Notes: generated by a model from the letters alone, not told the origin. Positions 17,741 through 26,504 are shown, numbered from the stretch's first letter. The stretch: DNA of 33,508 bases from Xenococcaceae cyanobacterium MO_188.B29 (GCA_030065155.1 JASJDI010000035.1:1-33508), one strand, 5' to 3'. A program made the numbers and translations.

Positions 17741-17948
17741 GTAGCTGGATTGCAACCAGGTGGTTTTGCCTTTGGAACTCTATTACGGTTCTGCTGCAAC
17801 GGTGGCAAGTCATCGGTTCATCTACGATTCCTCTACAGGAGAAATATTTTTTGATGTTGATGGTATTGGTGGAGTGGCTCAAACCCAATTGGCTACGTTA
17901 TCATTAGGAACCAATCTAGACTCTAGCGATATTGTTGTCACCGCCTAA
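17741..17948 (+). pseudogene. C-terminal remnant of an RTX/hemolysin-type calcium-binding protein
   Basis: The frame from 17741 reads AGLQPGGFAFGT, then a frame change of about 13 extra bases near 17772, then SAATVASHRFIYDSSTG, FFDVDGIGG, QLATLS and a terminal DIVVTA. These are the closing motifs of cyanobacterial RTX-like secreted proteins (FIYD-S-TG-LFFD-DG-G). Only the last about 65 residues remain, without calcium-binding nonapeptide repeats. It is broken by both truncation and frameshift. The 17514-18135 stretch otherwise holds no intact gene. Confidence 0.6.
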
Positions 17949-17983
17949 TAAGCTGGTCAACATCAAATTTGACGAGCGACCCT

Positions 17984-18000
17984 GCCGAGGTTTCCTCGGC
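17984..18000. terminator. GC-rich perfect hairpin
   Basis: GCCGAGG and CCTCGGC flank a TTT loop, 36 bases after the RTX remnant stop. No T-run follows. It may be the old terminator of that gene or a dispersed repeat. Confidence 0.35.
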
Positions 18001-18030
18001 TAAGGAACGCGCGAGTTATCGGTTGAGACT

Positions 18031-18066
18031 GATGGGGAGATAGGGAGATAGGGAGATGGGGAGAGA
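18031..18066. repeat. GGGAGAT-type purine tandem repeat
   Basis: Units of GGGAGATA / GGGGAGAT repeat about four times. The complement (CTCCCTATCTCC) resembles the tract inserted in the acetate-CoA ligase gene at about 10708-10730. Confidence 0.6.
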
Positions 18067-18135
18067 GTTTGAAGGTTTGTTTCCTAAATAATAAATATGC
18101 AAGTTAAATGTGGATTAGCTTATTAAGATTGATAT

Positions 18136-18483
18136 TTATGTGCTGAGTGTAATAGGTAGCTCAAACATTCCATCATCTTTGCAGGGAAAATCGTGTATGG
18201 CAACCACTGCGCTCCACGGTAATTGACCATAAATGTGTGGAAACAACTCACCACTTGCATACAAGTCTTCATCTATTATCTCGCAGTTGAGATGAGTCTT
18301 ATCAATTTCGAGTAAGACAAGGTCAGTTTGTCCTTTGTATAAAAAATTAGCTACTCGACAAACTTGCATAGAATAAGAACAGTGAATAAAGCCTTCGTTA
18401 ACGAGGCTAGGTGGCTGATAAAAACCTTTAGCTTTTGCTATATCAGCCTCTTGTTTGGAAATGATGTGAAAAACTTTTTCCAT
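18136..18483 (-). CDS. DUF952-family protein
   Basis: A 115-residue protein matching DUF952: FHIISKQEAD at the start, EGFIHCS (residues about 30-36), VLLEID in the middle and the FPHIYGQLPWSAVV segment near residue 80-95. The fold is related to small ADP-ribosyltransferase-like domains, but the activity of the family is unknown. It is a single gene, with no clear operon partner; the next gene is divergent. It is full length for the family. Confidence 0.85.
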   Translation of the reverse strand: MEKVFHIISKQEADIAKAKGFYQPPSLVNEGFIHCSYSMQVCRVANFLYKGQTDLVLLEIDKTHLNCEIIDEDLYASGELFPHIYGQLPWSAVVAIHDFPCKDDGMFELPITLST

Positions 18484-18604
18484 GCAATCGTGTCAAATTA
18501 TATAGGCTCTTATTATATGTCAACGGTCTGGATATCTAGCCTCTATAAATCAGAAAATATTAAAAACCGCGATCGCGCTTGATCTATCCCAATCCTCTAA
18601 AACT

Positions 18605-19165
18605 ATGACATCTCCTTGGTTCTCGAAACTATTTTTGCTGTTGTTAATTTCTACTGGTTTACTTTTAGGTTGTCAGACTGCGAGACAATCACCTGTTGAT
18701 GAGCCTATTGCCAATACCAATACTTCAGAGGAAACAGAACCAGATTTATCTTCCCAGCGTGTTGAAATTCAGTCCGAGGAAGATGCCCTAAAAGTGCTGA
18801 AAGAAACTCCTCTGTTGGAGGCAGATACATGGATGGGCTATTACCACTCTACTATGCAGGAAAATAAGCCTGTATTGGATGGAACATTTCAAATTGTTTC
18901 TAAGCGGAAAGTAGCAGATTATTCTATACCAATACAAATAACTTATACAGGACAGTATCGACAAGGAGTTCGCTACGGAGAATTTATCGCTATGGTAGAT
19001 GGAGTAGAAGCAGAGACGAAATACACACTAGTGTATGGAGAAAACGGTAAGTGCCAACAGGGGCTAATTTACCAAAAAGGTGAAGGAATGGTGGATGAGC
19101 AAGTTGTAGAGAAGCCACGCTGGTGTACTTTTAAGATGCTGCGGGACATTCTCTATGGATTGTGA
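18605..19165 (+). CDS. Putative lipoprotein
   Basis: A 186-residue protein with a basic start, a hydrophobic run and the lipobox LLLGC (cysteine at residue 23), then a Ser/Thr/Glu-rich linker to about residue 55. The remaining domain contains two cysteines (GKCQQG and RWCTF) that could form a disulfide, and beta-rich sequence (GTFQIVSKR, IPIQITYTGQY). I do not recognise the domain. It should be a lipid-anchored envelope protein. It lies 72 bases before a DUF2235 hydrolase on the same strand. Confidence 0.7.
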   Translation: MTSPWFSKLFLLLLISTGLLLGCQTARQSPVDEPIANTNTSEETEPDLSSQRVEIQSEEDALKVLKETPLLEADTWMGYYHSTMQENKPVLDGTFQIVSKRKVADYSIPIQITYTGQYRQGVRYGEFIAMVDGVEAETKYTLVYGENGKCQQGLIYQKGEGMVDEQVVEKPRWCTFKMLRDILYGL

Positions 19166-19237
19166 AAATTTAAAAGCGATCGACTATTAATCATTAATAC
19201 AATGTTAGTCTACATAAGTCTCCTGAGGAGAAAGCTG

Positions 19238-20359
19238 ATGAAACGTTTAATAGTTTGTTGTGATGGAACTTGGCAAAGCCAGGATAATCAAGTTCCGACC
19301 AATGCCTTCAAAATTGCTCAAGCAATCGAACAACTAGATAAGCGAAATAATATTCCTCAAGCTCTTTATTACGACCAAGGAATTGGTGCAGTTCCCAGCA
19401 GAGGAGGAACGCAGGCATTTTTAAAAAGCATTGGAGATGCTATCGAAAAAATAGGTGGGGGAGCTTTTGGCTGGTGGATCGATGAAAAAATTGAAGAAGC
19501 TTATATTTTTCTTTGTCTAAATTATGAAACTGGGGATGAAATATATTTATTTGGTTTTAGCCGAGGAGCTTACACAGTTCGGAGTTTGGTTGGTTTAATT
19601 AACTGTTCTGGTCTACTTAAACGTCCCGATATTAACAATACGGCTGAGGCTTATAGTATTTATCGTATCGGCGATCGACAAAGACGTGACGAGTCAGCTA
19701 AAAAATTTCGTCAAAAAAATAATATTTACGAATCGGTCAAGATTAACTTTCTGGGATGTTGGGACACTGTTGGGTCTTTGGGTATTCCTAATCTTACTCC
19801 CTTACTTTTAGTTGACGACTATCTCAATGTGAGATATCAATTTCACGACAACGAACTCAGTTCGATTATTGAGAATGCCCGACACGCGATCGCTATAGAC
19901 GAAAGAACACCAGGCTTTGATGTTGCCATTATGAAACCAGGAAAGGATTTTCAGGGAACATTAAAACAAGTTTGGTTTCCAGGAAATCATACTTCGGTTG
20001 GCGGTGGTGAAAAAGAAACTTTGGGTTTGTCAAATGCTGCTTTGAGATGGATGGCAGATGAAGCTAGTGAGTTGGGTTTAGATTTGGATTTAGACTTAGC
20101 TGAAAATACGGACATTATCGACTTTAAAACTGATTTTCAAAACAATTGTATCTCAAAGATCTTAGATGTTTTAGATCCTTGCGGAATAACAGAGCGCGAT
20201 ATTACCAATTTGAATGATAAATTGCCCGATGGATTTAAATTCGATCTGGACAATAGCTTTCATGAAAGCGTTAAAAAACGTTGGTGCGCTGACATAGAAT
20301 ACCATCCTAGTAAACTCAAGGAATTTATTGGCAATAACCCACATAATTGGTGTTTATAA
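19238..20359 (+). CDS. DUF2235 alpha/beta hydrolase (Tle1-like)
   Basis: A 373-residue protein from the ATG at 19238, preceded by GAGGAG with a 7-base gap; 12 more codons are open upstream but lack such a site. LIVCCDGTWQS at the N-terminus, the nucleophile elbow GFSRGAYT (S108), CWDTVGSLG (D176) and FPGNHTSVGGG (H251) form the expected Ser-Asp-His triad. DUF2235 includes type VI secretion phospholipase effectors (Tle1), but many members are stand-alone and no secretion or immunity gene is seen here. No signal peptide is visible, so it is probably cytosolic. The substrate is unknown. Confidence 0.85.
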   Translation: MKRLIVCCDGTWQSQDNQVPTNAFKIAQAIEQLDKRNNIPQALYYDQGIGAVPSRGGTQAFLKSIGDAIEKIGGGAFGWWIDEKIEEAYIFLCLNYETGDEIYLFGFSRGAYTVRSLVGLINCSGLLKRPDINNTAEAYSIYRIGDRQRRDESAKKFRQKNNIYESVKINFLGCWDTVGSLGIPNLTPLLLVDDYLNVRYQFHDNELSSIIENARHAIAIDERTPGFDVAIMKPGKDFQGTLKQVWFPGNHTSVGGGEKETLGLSNAALRWMADEASELGLDLDLDLAENTDIIDFKTDFQNNCISKILDVLDPCGITERDITNLNDKLPDGFKFDLDNSFHESVKKRWCADIEYHPSKLKEFIGNNPHNWCL

Positions 20360-20449
20360 CTACGAAGATAGTAATTAGATAATTGCTGCCTTTGCTAGTC
20401 ATTTAGCTCTCTTTTATTAGATAAACAATAGAGCAAAGTAGAACGTATT

Positions 20450-20608
20450 ATGTACCAAAATCAAAACTTTAGCAATCATCAAGCTCAAGTTGCCTGGAAT
20501 AAAGGCGCAGATGCTTGGAATCATTTTGTTGAATCAAAAGTGGATTACAGCAATTCTCATTTTGGAAAAAAAAGGGGATTTAAACTGCGTCTAATTGGAA
20601 ATGCATAG
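20450..20608 (+). pseudogene. N-terminal fragment of a SAM-dependent methyltransferase
   Basis: Beginning at ATG 20450 the frame reads 52 residues. The first 33 (QVAWNKGADAWNHFVESKVDY) match the start of class I SAM methyltransferases in which AWN-GADAW-xFVES precedes the Rossmann domain. After VDY (near 20548) similarity ends and about 20 unrelated residues lead to a stop. The SAM-binding motif is absent. The break coincides with the beginning of the hairpin-rich element described next, which suggests disruption by insertion; no downstream methyltransferase half was found. Confidence 0.6.
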
Positions 20609-20840
20609 TTTAAGTGACGCACACTTGGGGTAAACCCACACGGGCTTCCTACTTCGACGATAGTTGACTAGACAAAGGGATAGCTGTGTCCCCGACACAA
20701 TAAAGTTTTCTTGAGAAAATAGAAGATTCTCAAGCAATTAGTTCACCGCCACGCCGTTTTACCTCAGTTTATGACCTGGAAAACCCAGGTGGGTATCTGT
20801 GCTGTATGCATTCCATTTCCGAGTACAAGCTCGGTCTACT
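20605..20840. ncRNA. Hairpin-rich element, candidate structured RNA
   Basis: About 235 bases without coding potential but with dense inverted repeats: TGGG/CCCA at 20626-20638; TGTGTC/GACACA at 20685-20699; CTTGAGAA/TTCTCAAG at 20710-20734; ACCTGG/CCAGGT at 20774-20790; CCGAG/CTCGG at 20819-20834. An alternative longer pairing joins 20638-20649 (ACACGGGCTTCC) with 20677-20689 (GGGATAGCTGTGT). Local GC is higher than the flanks. It follows a broken methyltransferase gene, so it may be a mobile-element RNA such as an IscB- or TnpB-type omega RNA, without its protein. That identity is a guess. The remaining bases to 21092 hold only TTAGTTATTAGT-like filler. Confidence 0.4.
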
Positions 20841-21092
20841 TTTGCAAAAGCTACTGATTCCCGAATAAATCAAGCATAGATCAACAAACTATATTGGCAG
20901 TCACCAACGTAGCAGTGGAACTCTTTCTATGATAATAATTTTTGAATTTTTAGCAAGTCCTAATTAGTTATTAGTACTAGTCATCAGTTAGATAAAGTTC
21001 GCGAACCACCCTTACAGTTATTAGTTAACAGTTATCAGTTAACACTAAGCGATAGGATAAAAAAGATATCTAGATAATAATTTAAGTTTTAA

Positions 21093-22013
21093 GTGGAGCT
21101 AAAGCACGTAATCATTGCGTATAAAGCAGGAGACAGCAATAGTAAAATCTGGGCAGAAAGATGTGCGAAAGAACTAGAAGTACGTCACTGTCAAGTTTTA
21201 CTTGGACCAAGTGGGTTCAAAGACAATCCTTATCCAGTCTTTTTGGCTTCTGCCACTGCTAAAATTGATTTAGCGGTAGTTTTAGGAGGAGATGGTACAG
21301 TTTTGGCTGCTGCCCGTCATCTCGCGCCAGAAAATATCCCTATCCTAGCGGTAAATGTTGGTGGACATTTAGGTTTTTTGACTGAGCCTTTTGAATTATT
21401 TAAAGATACAGAAAACCTTTGGCAACTTTTAGAATCTGATTTATATGCCGTACAGAAACGGATGATGTTAGAAGCCAATCTTTTTGAGGGCGATCGATCT
21501 ACTTCAATACCAGTAAGTGAGACGTTTTTTTGTCTCAATGAGATGTGTATTAAACCCGCTAGCATAGACAGAATGCCTACTTCTATTCTAGAAATGGAAG
21601 TAGATGGGGCAGTAGTAGATCAGTATAGTGGGGATGGATTATTAGTAGCTACCCCTACTGGTTCTACTGGCTATACTATTTCTGCTAATGGCCCTATTTT
21701 ACATCCTGGGATGGAAGCAATTTCGGTAACACCAATTTGTCCTCTCAGTCTTTCTGGTCGTCCTCTTGTGCTTCCTCCAGGTAGTATCGTCGATGTGTGG
21801 CCTTTAGGAGATTACGAAGTTAATACCAAACTATGGACTGACGGAGCTTTAGCCACTACTATTTGGCCAGGACAAAAAGTATCTGTAAGAATGGCAAAAT
21901 GTCAAGCAAAATTTATTCTTCTACGCAAAAGTTATTCTTTCTATCAAACTTTAAGAGAAAAATTGCAATGGACAGGAACAAGAGTTCACTATGAAAATAA
22001 TGGTTCTTCTTAA
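21093..22013 (+). CDS. nadK: NAD kinase
   Basis: A 306-residue NAD(+) kinase making NADP from NAD with ATP or polyphosphate. The GGDGT motif is at 65-69 in VVLGGDGTVLAAARH. The second hallmark, TPTGSTGYTISANGPI, lies in the middle, and NVGGHLGFLTE near residue 90 is typical. It starts at a GTG (21093, VELKHVIIAYKAG), which agrees with the N-terminus I recall for one of the two cyanobacterial NadK paralogues. It is 32 bases before the MscS gene on the same strand, so probably first in a three-gene operon. Confidence 0.93.
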   Translation: MELKHVIIAYKAGDSNSKIWAERCAKELEVRHCQVLLGPSGFKDNPYPVFLASATAKIDLAVVLGGDGTVLAAARHLAPENIPILAVNVGGHLGFLTEPFELFKDTENLWQLLESDLYAVQKRMMLEANLFEGDRSTSIPVSETFFCLNEMCIKPASIDRMPTSILEMEVDGAVVDQYSGDGLLVATPTGSTGYTISANGPILHPGMEAISVTPICPLSLSGRPLVLPPGSIVDVWPLGDYEVNTKLWTDGALATTIWPGQKVSVRMAKCQAKFILLRKSYSFYQTLREKLQWTGTRVHYENNGSS

Positions 22014-22045
22014 CCAATAAAATTTGACTTTTAATTAATTATTAT

Positions 22046-23755
22046 ATGAAGCTTAAAAAGCTACTTTATTTAGTTAAAACGGCAGTAGTTACTTGTTTAC
22101 TAGTAGTGTTTTTGGCTAGTTCAGGAGTAGCACAGTTTAGTATTGATAATACTCCGTTAATTTTTGATAATTTTCTCATCAATCCCCAAAGAACTACTGA
22201 TACTCTTAAATCCCCTGTTGTTTTGGATGGAAGAGAGTTATTTTTTGTTAGTGAATCTAGAGATGTTAGTGCTAAAGATCGTGTTAACCAAATTCAATCT
22301 GAATTACAGTTAGCTATTAATTCGGTACAAACTCCTCAGGTTGATATTGAACAAAGAAATCAATTACCTGTTTTATATTTAAATGAACGATATCTACATA
22401 CTGTTACTAATCAGGATAAATTAGATGCAGAGACTTTACAAGAACGAGCAGAAAGATTAAAAACTATTCTGGAACAAGCAATAACTATCGGCAAAAGAGA
22501 GAGGGATTTTAGATATTTAACGCAACAATCTATTATTGCAATTGCAATTTTGGCGATCGCTATTTTCGGTAGTCGACTTTTAAAACAGTTAGAAGAACAC
22601 CCTTTATCTGAAGCAATCCAAAAAGTAGTTTCTTTTAAGTTCAAAGCAGAAGATCAAGCACAAACCGAAGAACAGCAGGAAAATTCTAAGTTTTTAACTA
22701 TTCTTTTTCGTTTGCAATTAAGTATTGCCCAATTTATTCTTTGGGGCGTGGTTATTTTTATTATTAGTGATTTATTTCCCTATTCTCGCCAGTGGAGATA
22801 CTACTTAATTAATCATTTTGGCAATGGTTTTATTAGTATTTTTACCACTAAGCTTTTTACTCTTAGTGGTACAAGTTATTCTATTTTAGATTTACTAATT
22901 ATTCTGGGTTTATTTCTTGCACTACTAGCAATTATTCGCTTTCTTACTAATCTGTTACGTACTAGAGTTTTACAAGCAACGGGGATCAACCGAGGTTCTC
23001 AAGAAGTTATCTTAGTTATCACTAGATATGGTTTAATTTTTATTGGTACGATTATTTTATTGCAAGCCTCAGGACTTAATCTTAGTTCCCTAACTATTAT
23101 CGGTAGTGTGTTAGGGGTAGGTATTGGCTTCGGTTTACAAGATATTGCCAAAAACTTTGCTAGTGGGTTAGTGCTTTTGTTTGAGCGATCGGTACAAGTA
23201 GGAGATTTTATTCAAGTAGGGGAACATATTGGTACAGTGGAACGAGTGGGAGCAAGAAGTATTGTCCTCAAAACCCTAGATTGTGTTTCTATAATTGTTC
23301 CTAACTCTCGCTTATTGGCAGAAGAGGTAATTAATTGGACTCATGGTAATCCTTCTGCTAGGTTACATATACCTGTCGGTGTTGCTTATGGTTCTGATGT
23401 ACCTAAGGTTAAAGCAAGTTTATTACAAGCAGCCGAAGAACATCCAGAAGTTTTACGTTATCCCCAAACTCAAGTCTTTTTTACTGGTTTTGGGGACAAT
23501 TCTCTTAATTTTGAGTTGTTAGTGTGGACTTCCGATCCCAGTCGTCAAGCAATTATTACTAGCGATCTTTATTATTGTATCGAAGAGATATTAAGAAAGG
23601 AAGAAATTCAGATTCCTTTTCCTCAGAGAGATTTGCATCTACGCATGGGAAATTTATCTTCTTTGTTTTCACCCGAATTAGAAACTAATCTCTCTCAATG
23701 GTTAAAAAGTTTGACGGCACAGCAAGTTAATAATAAAAATAATAGTTATGAATAA
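22046..23755 (+). CDS. MscS-family mechanosensitive ion channel
   Basis: A 569-residue membrane protein. A signal peptide (about 1-29, ending SSGVAQ) is followed by a periplasmic, coiled-coil-prone region to about 150, then hydrophobic segments around 165-185, 225-250, 275-300 and 325-345. The pore helix and MscS core come last: GIGFGLQDIAKNFASGLVLLFERSVQVGDFI, the beta domain IVLKTLDCVSIIVPNSRLL and a C-terminal alpha/beta domain. The core matches MscS; the long N-terminal part is like the larger MscK-type channels. It would release solutes on hypo-osmotic shock. It overlaps the next gene by 8 bases. Confidence 0.9.
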   Translation: MKLKKLLYLVKTAVVTCLLVVFLASSGVAQFSIDNTPLIFDNFLINPQRTTDTLKSPVVLDGRELFFVSESRDVSAKDRVNQIQSELQLAINSVQTPQVDIEQRNQLPVLYLNERYLHTVTNQDKLDAETLQERAERLKTILEQAITIGKRERDFRYLTQQSIIAIAILAIAIFGSRLLKQLEEHPLSEAIQKVVSFKFKAEDQAQTEEQQENSKFLTILFRLQLSIAQFILWGVVIFIISDLFPYSRQWRYYLINHFGNGFISIFTTKLFTLSGTSYSILDLLIILGLFLALLAIIRFLTNLLRTRVLQATGINRGSQEVILVITRYGLIFIGTIILLQASGLNLSSLTIIGSVLGVGIGFGLQDIAKNFASGLVLLFERSVQVGDFIQVGEHIGTVERVGARSIVLKTLDCVSIIVPNSRLLAEEVINWTHGNPSARLHIPVGVAYGSDVPKVKASLLQAAEEHPEVLRYPQTQVFFTGFGDNSLNFELLVWTSDPSRQAIITSDLYYCIEEILRKEEIQIPFPQRDLHLRMGNLSSLFSPELETNLSQWLKSLTAQQVNNKNNSYE

Positions 23756-24872
23756 TTACTTCGCTACAGTTGCTCGTGGGTTAGAAGCGATCGCTGCTCA
23801 AGAATTAGAGCAATTAGGGGCAAAAAACATTAGTCCTGATTTTACTGGGGTTCATTTCCAAGGAGATAAAGCTTTACTTTATCGGGTAAATCTCTGGGCA
23901 AGAACTATTTTTCGCGTGCTTGTTCCCCTTGCTGAAGTTAAAAGTTACAATGCTCAACAACTTTATCGTAGTGTGCAAAAGCTAGATTGGACAGAATACC
24001 TCCAGCCTGACATGAGTATAGCAGTTAACTGCACTGGTAAAAATAATAATCTTAACCACACTCACTTTACTGCCCTCCAAATTAAAAATGCGATCGTCGA
24101 TCGGCAACGAGATCAATATGGAGAACGTTCTGATGTCGATATCAAAAATCCCGATTTACTGATTAATGCTCATATCCATAAAAATCACTGTATTCTCAGT
24201 CTAGATAGCTCTGGTTCTAGCTTACATCGACGCGGATATCGTCCAGCTATGGGTATTGCTCCTCTCAAAGAAACCCTTGCTGCTGCTTTGATCGCTATGT
24301 CGGAATGGAATCCCGATTTACCTTTTCTCGATCCTTTATGCGGTTCGGGAACTTTACCCATTGAATCTGCTTTAATAGCTTTGAATATTGCTCCTGGTTT
24401 ATATCGTCAGCAATTTGGTTTTCAAACTTGGCTCGATTTTGATGAATCTTTGTGGCAAGAAATACGCCAAGAAGCAGAAGCAGGTAAATTATTTGAATTA
24501 TCTGAACCTATTAGGGGAAGCGATCGCGATTTAGATATTATTGAGCAAGCCGAAGATAATGCTATCAATTGTGGACTGGCAGCACAAGTTGAATTTTACC
24601 AACAAGAATTAGCTGAAATAGAAGCACCAGCAGACAAAGGCGTGATTATTTGTAATCCTCCCTATGGTCAACGCATTGGCAATACAGAAGAATTGGGAGC
24701 ATTGTACAAATTACTAGGGGATATTTTTAAACAACGCTTTACTGGTTGGACAGCCTATGTGCTGACAGGAAACAAAGAATTATCTAAAAAAATAGGTCTA
24801 AGAACTTCTCGCCGTCTACCTGTTTATAATGGTTCTTTGCCTTGTACGTTACTGAAATATGAGCTTTATTGA
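23748..24872 (+). CDS. THUMP-domain RNA guanine-N2 methyltransferase (RlmL N-domain-like)
   Basis: A 374-residue protein. The N-terminal THUMP RNA-binding region spans about 1-160 (FATVARGLEAIAAQELEQLG; HIHKNHCILSLD). A class I SAM methyltransferase follows, with FLDPLCGSGTLPIESALIA as the SAM loop (about 195) and IICNPPYGQRI as the N6/N2-methylating NPPY motif (about 302). Size and order correspond to the RlmL half of E. coli RlmKL, which makes m2G2445 in 23S rRNA; tRNA-acting relatives exist, so the target is not certain. Start ATG lies inside the end of the MscS gene (8-base overlap), giving translational coupling. Confidence 0.88.
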   Translation: MNNYFATVARGLEAIAAQELEQLGAKNISPDFTGVHFQGDKALLYRVNLWARTIFRVLVPLAEVKSYNAQQLYRSVQKLDWTEYLQPDMSIAVNCTGKNNNLNHTHFTALQIKNAIVDRQRDQYGERSDVDIKNPDLLINAHIHKNHCILSLDSSGSSLHRRGYRPAMGIAPLKETLAAALIAMSEWNPDLPFLDPLCGSGTLPIESALIALNIAPGLYRQQFGFQTWLDFDESLWQEIRQEAEAGKLFELSEPIRGSDRDLDIIEQAEDNAINCGLAAQVEFYQQELAEIEAPADKGVIICNPPYGQRIGNTEELGALYKLLGDIFKQRFTGWTAYVLTGNKELSKKIGLRTSRRLPVYNGSLPCTLLKYELY

Positions 24873-24904
24873 CAACTTGCTGTGGGGAAATATTTATTAG
24901 TTAG

Positions 24905-25275
24905 TCATAGACAGATATTCTGTTCTGTTCTTTCTCCCCATTCTGTTACTGTACAGCCCAAATACTTTCCAACAGAAGTCTCAGATGGAGCAAACAACTC
25001 AATTTTACTAAAACCAGACGCATCACCGTGTTCGACCATTAAATGACTACCGATAAAACCGATATGAGAAATACTGCGAAAGGAATAACTAGAAAATTCA
25101 TCAGGTAAGGTTTTTTCTCCTGGTAATTGGACAGGATAGATTTCATAATCAAGCCAACTATCTTGTGGTTTCAATATAAAGACAGCACTGTACTGAGTCT
25201 CAACGCATTCATCCATTAATACTCCAACTGCCACATTACCAGTTTTTCGATCGATGGCATGGTCAAAAAATAACC
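24905..25275 (-). pseudogene. 3' part of a lipoprotein gene split by an IS
   Basis: This stretch continues, in frame, the gene whose 5' half lies beyond the insertion element. Reading from the target duplication it gives RLFFDHAIDRKTGNVAVGV and on to EWGERTEQNICL and the stop at 24905. It has no native start. The C-terminal part has two cysteines (GCTVTEW and NICL). No domain is recognised. Joined to the 5' half with one target copy removed, it makes a 219-residue lipoprotein. Confidence 0.8.
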
Positions 25276-26504
25276 TAGGGAAAACGCATCTAATTGATGA
25301 AATCCTTGTCAGATAATGTTTTTACTTAACCAAAAAAGTGTGATGACACTTGTCATCAGGAAAAAACAAGAGTAGTTCTCAATAAATCCCCGAAAATTAG
25401 CTATTTTTTGACCGAAGGCAACTAAAATAAACAAGGCAATCAATATCAGTTATCAACTGACGAAATAAGAGGAAAATATCCAATTTGTTTTCTGGAAATT
25501 TGCCAGATTAACTAGTTAAAACTTTGAGTAAATATTTATTGTCCCATCCCGCGTTCTTGCGTTTATTCTTCACTCCTGCTTTGAGAGTTTTTTCCTGTTT
25601 TAAAAGATTTAAAGCTATGTGTCTAATTACAGCTAAATTCTCAGGTGCATGCTCTTTTCTAATCCGAGAAGCATCTTCATTAAAACTCACATCTAAAACC
25701 CAATGTAATTGATTCTCTATACACCAATGTTTTCTGATAGCTATAGCAATTGCTTGGTGATTTTCAGCCTTTAGGCTACTAATAAAATATCTTCTTTCCA
25801 GAGTAGTTCCCCCTTTTTCTGTTCGTAAATAATCTACATAAGCTATGGAATTTAAACCCTTCCATTCTCCCTTGGGGTCAATGTCTTGACTGATATTAGT
25901 TAAGATTTGACAATATCTGGTTTCCTGACGTCCATGGTCATCTTCAGACAGTCGATATTCAGTTTTTATCAACCCTTTAAAATCCTGAAGAATGGCTTGT
26001 TCAAATAGTTTTTCTACTCGCTCATACAAACCACCTTGGTTTTTCTTTAAGGCAATTACATAATCCCCCTTAAAAAACATTGTTGCAATTGTTCTGGATT
26101 AAGTAGAGAAAATACTCGGGCAAATGTATCATGAGATGGAATTCCATTGGGCAGTTCTAAAAATTTTTTCAACCATTTATACTTACATTTTCCATATAAT
26201 TCGATATCCTTCCACCCATCTGCTCCACAAATAACTGCACAAATACTAATGGTAATAATATCAATTAATTTATGACGTTTTGTTCTTTCTATTCTCGGAT
26301 CTTCTAGTTCGCTAAAATGGTCGTTAATTGTAATTTTCGGTCTGAGTTTCATTACCTGTCAATTAATCTTTTTGAAGATTATAGCGGTTGCGAAAACTGG
26401 AAAACCTCGGTTGGCGAATCGGCGATCGCCCTAGGTTACATCACGAGGACTTGAAACCCACATAACTAGCAATTTGTCAAGAGCATTAAGATGCGTTTCC
26501 CCTA
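25276..26504 (-). mobile_element. ISAs1-family insertion sequence (internally deleted)
   Basis: The element is 1229 bp. Terminal inverted repeats start TAGGGAAAACGCATCT at the left and TAGGGGAAACGCATCT (complement) at the right, with about 18 of 21 positions matching. It is flanked by a 10-bp direct repeat AAAAATAACC at 25266-25275 and 26505-26514, matching the 8-10 bp target duplication of ISAs1 elements. The transposase on the minus strand is broken. Both flanks belong to one lipoprotein gene. The intact duplication implies that insertion is fairly recent. Confidence 0.85.
25508..26352 (-). pseudogene. ISAs1-family transposase with internal deletion and frameshift
   Basis: The N-terminal part (26352 down to about 26070) reads HFSELEDPRIERTKRHKLIDI and [21 protein letters not shown], typical of the ISAs1 DUF4338/H_repeat-like start. 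The second frame (26080 to 25508) resumes at [13 protein letters not shown] and continues to the [22 protein letters not shown] block that holds the catalytic glutamate. The intervening about 90 residues known in the family, with the two catalytic aspartates (in IDGK and IDAMGCQ), are missing. The junction is near 26065-26080 and shifts frame. Full transposases have about 370 residues. It is inactive. Confidence 0.85.

Noticed and set aside
20560-20600. A second ISAs1-type terminal repeat (GGGGATTTAAACTGCGTCTAATTG)
   Set aside because: It shares CGTCTAATTG-like sequence with the IS end at 25285-25296, but no opposite-facing partner repeat or target duplication was found nearby.
20605-20840. 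Group II intron end
   Set aside because: No domain V-like hairpin (GAGCCGTA-type with GAAA tetraloop) or reverse transcriptase frame could be found.
20960-21060. TTAGTTATTAGT / GTTAACAGTTATCAGTTA words upstream of nadK as operators
   Set aside because: Such low-complexity words recur between genes in this window (26870, 28505) and look like filler repeats rather than binding sites.
25508-26352. Two overlapping transposase frames as a programmed -1/+1 frameshift
   Set aside because: ISAs1 transposases are single-frame, and a block of about 90 residues including two catalytic aspartates is missing at the junction, so deletion explains the frame change.
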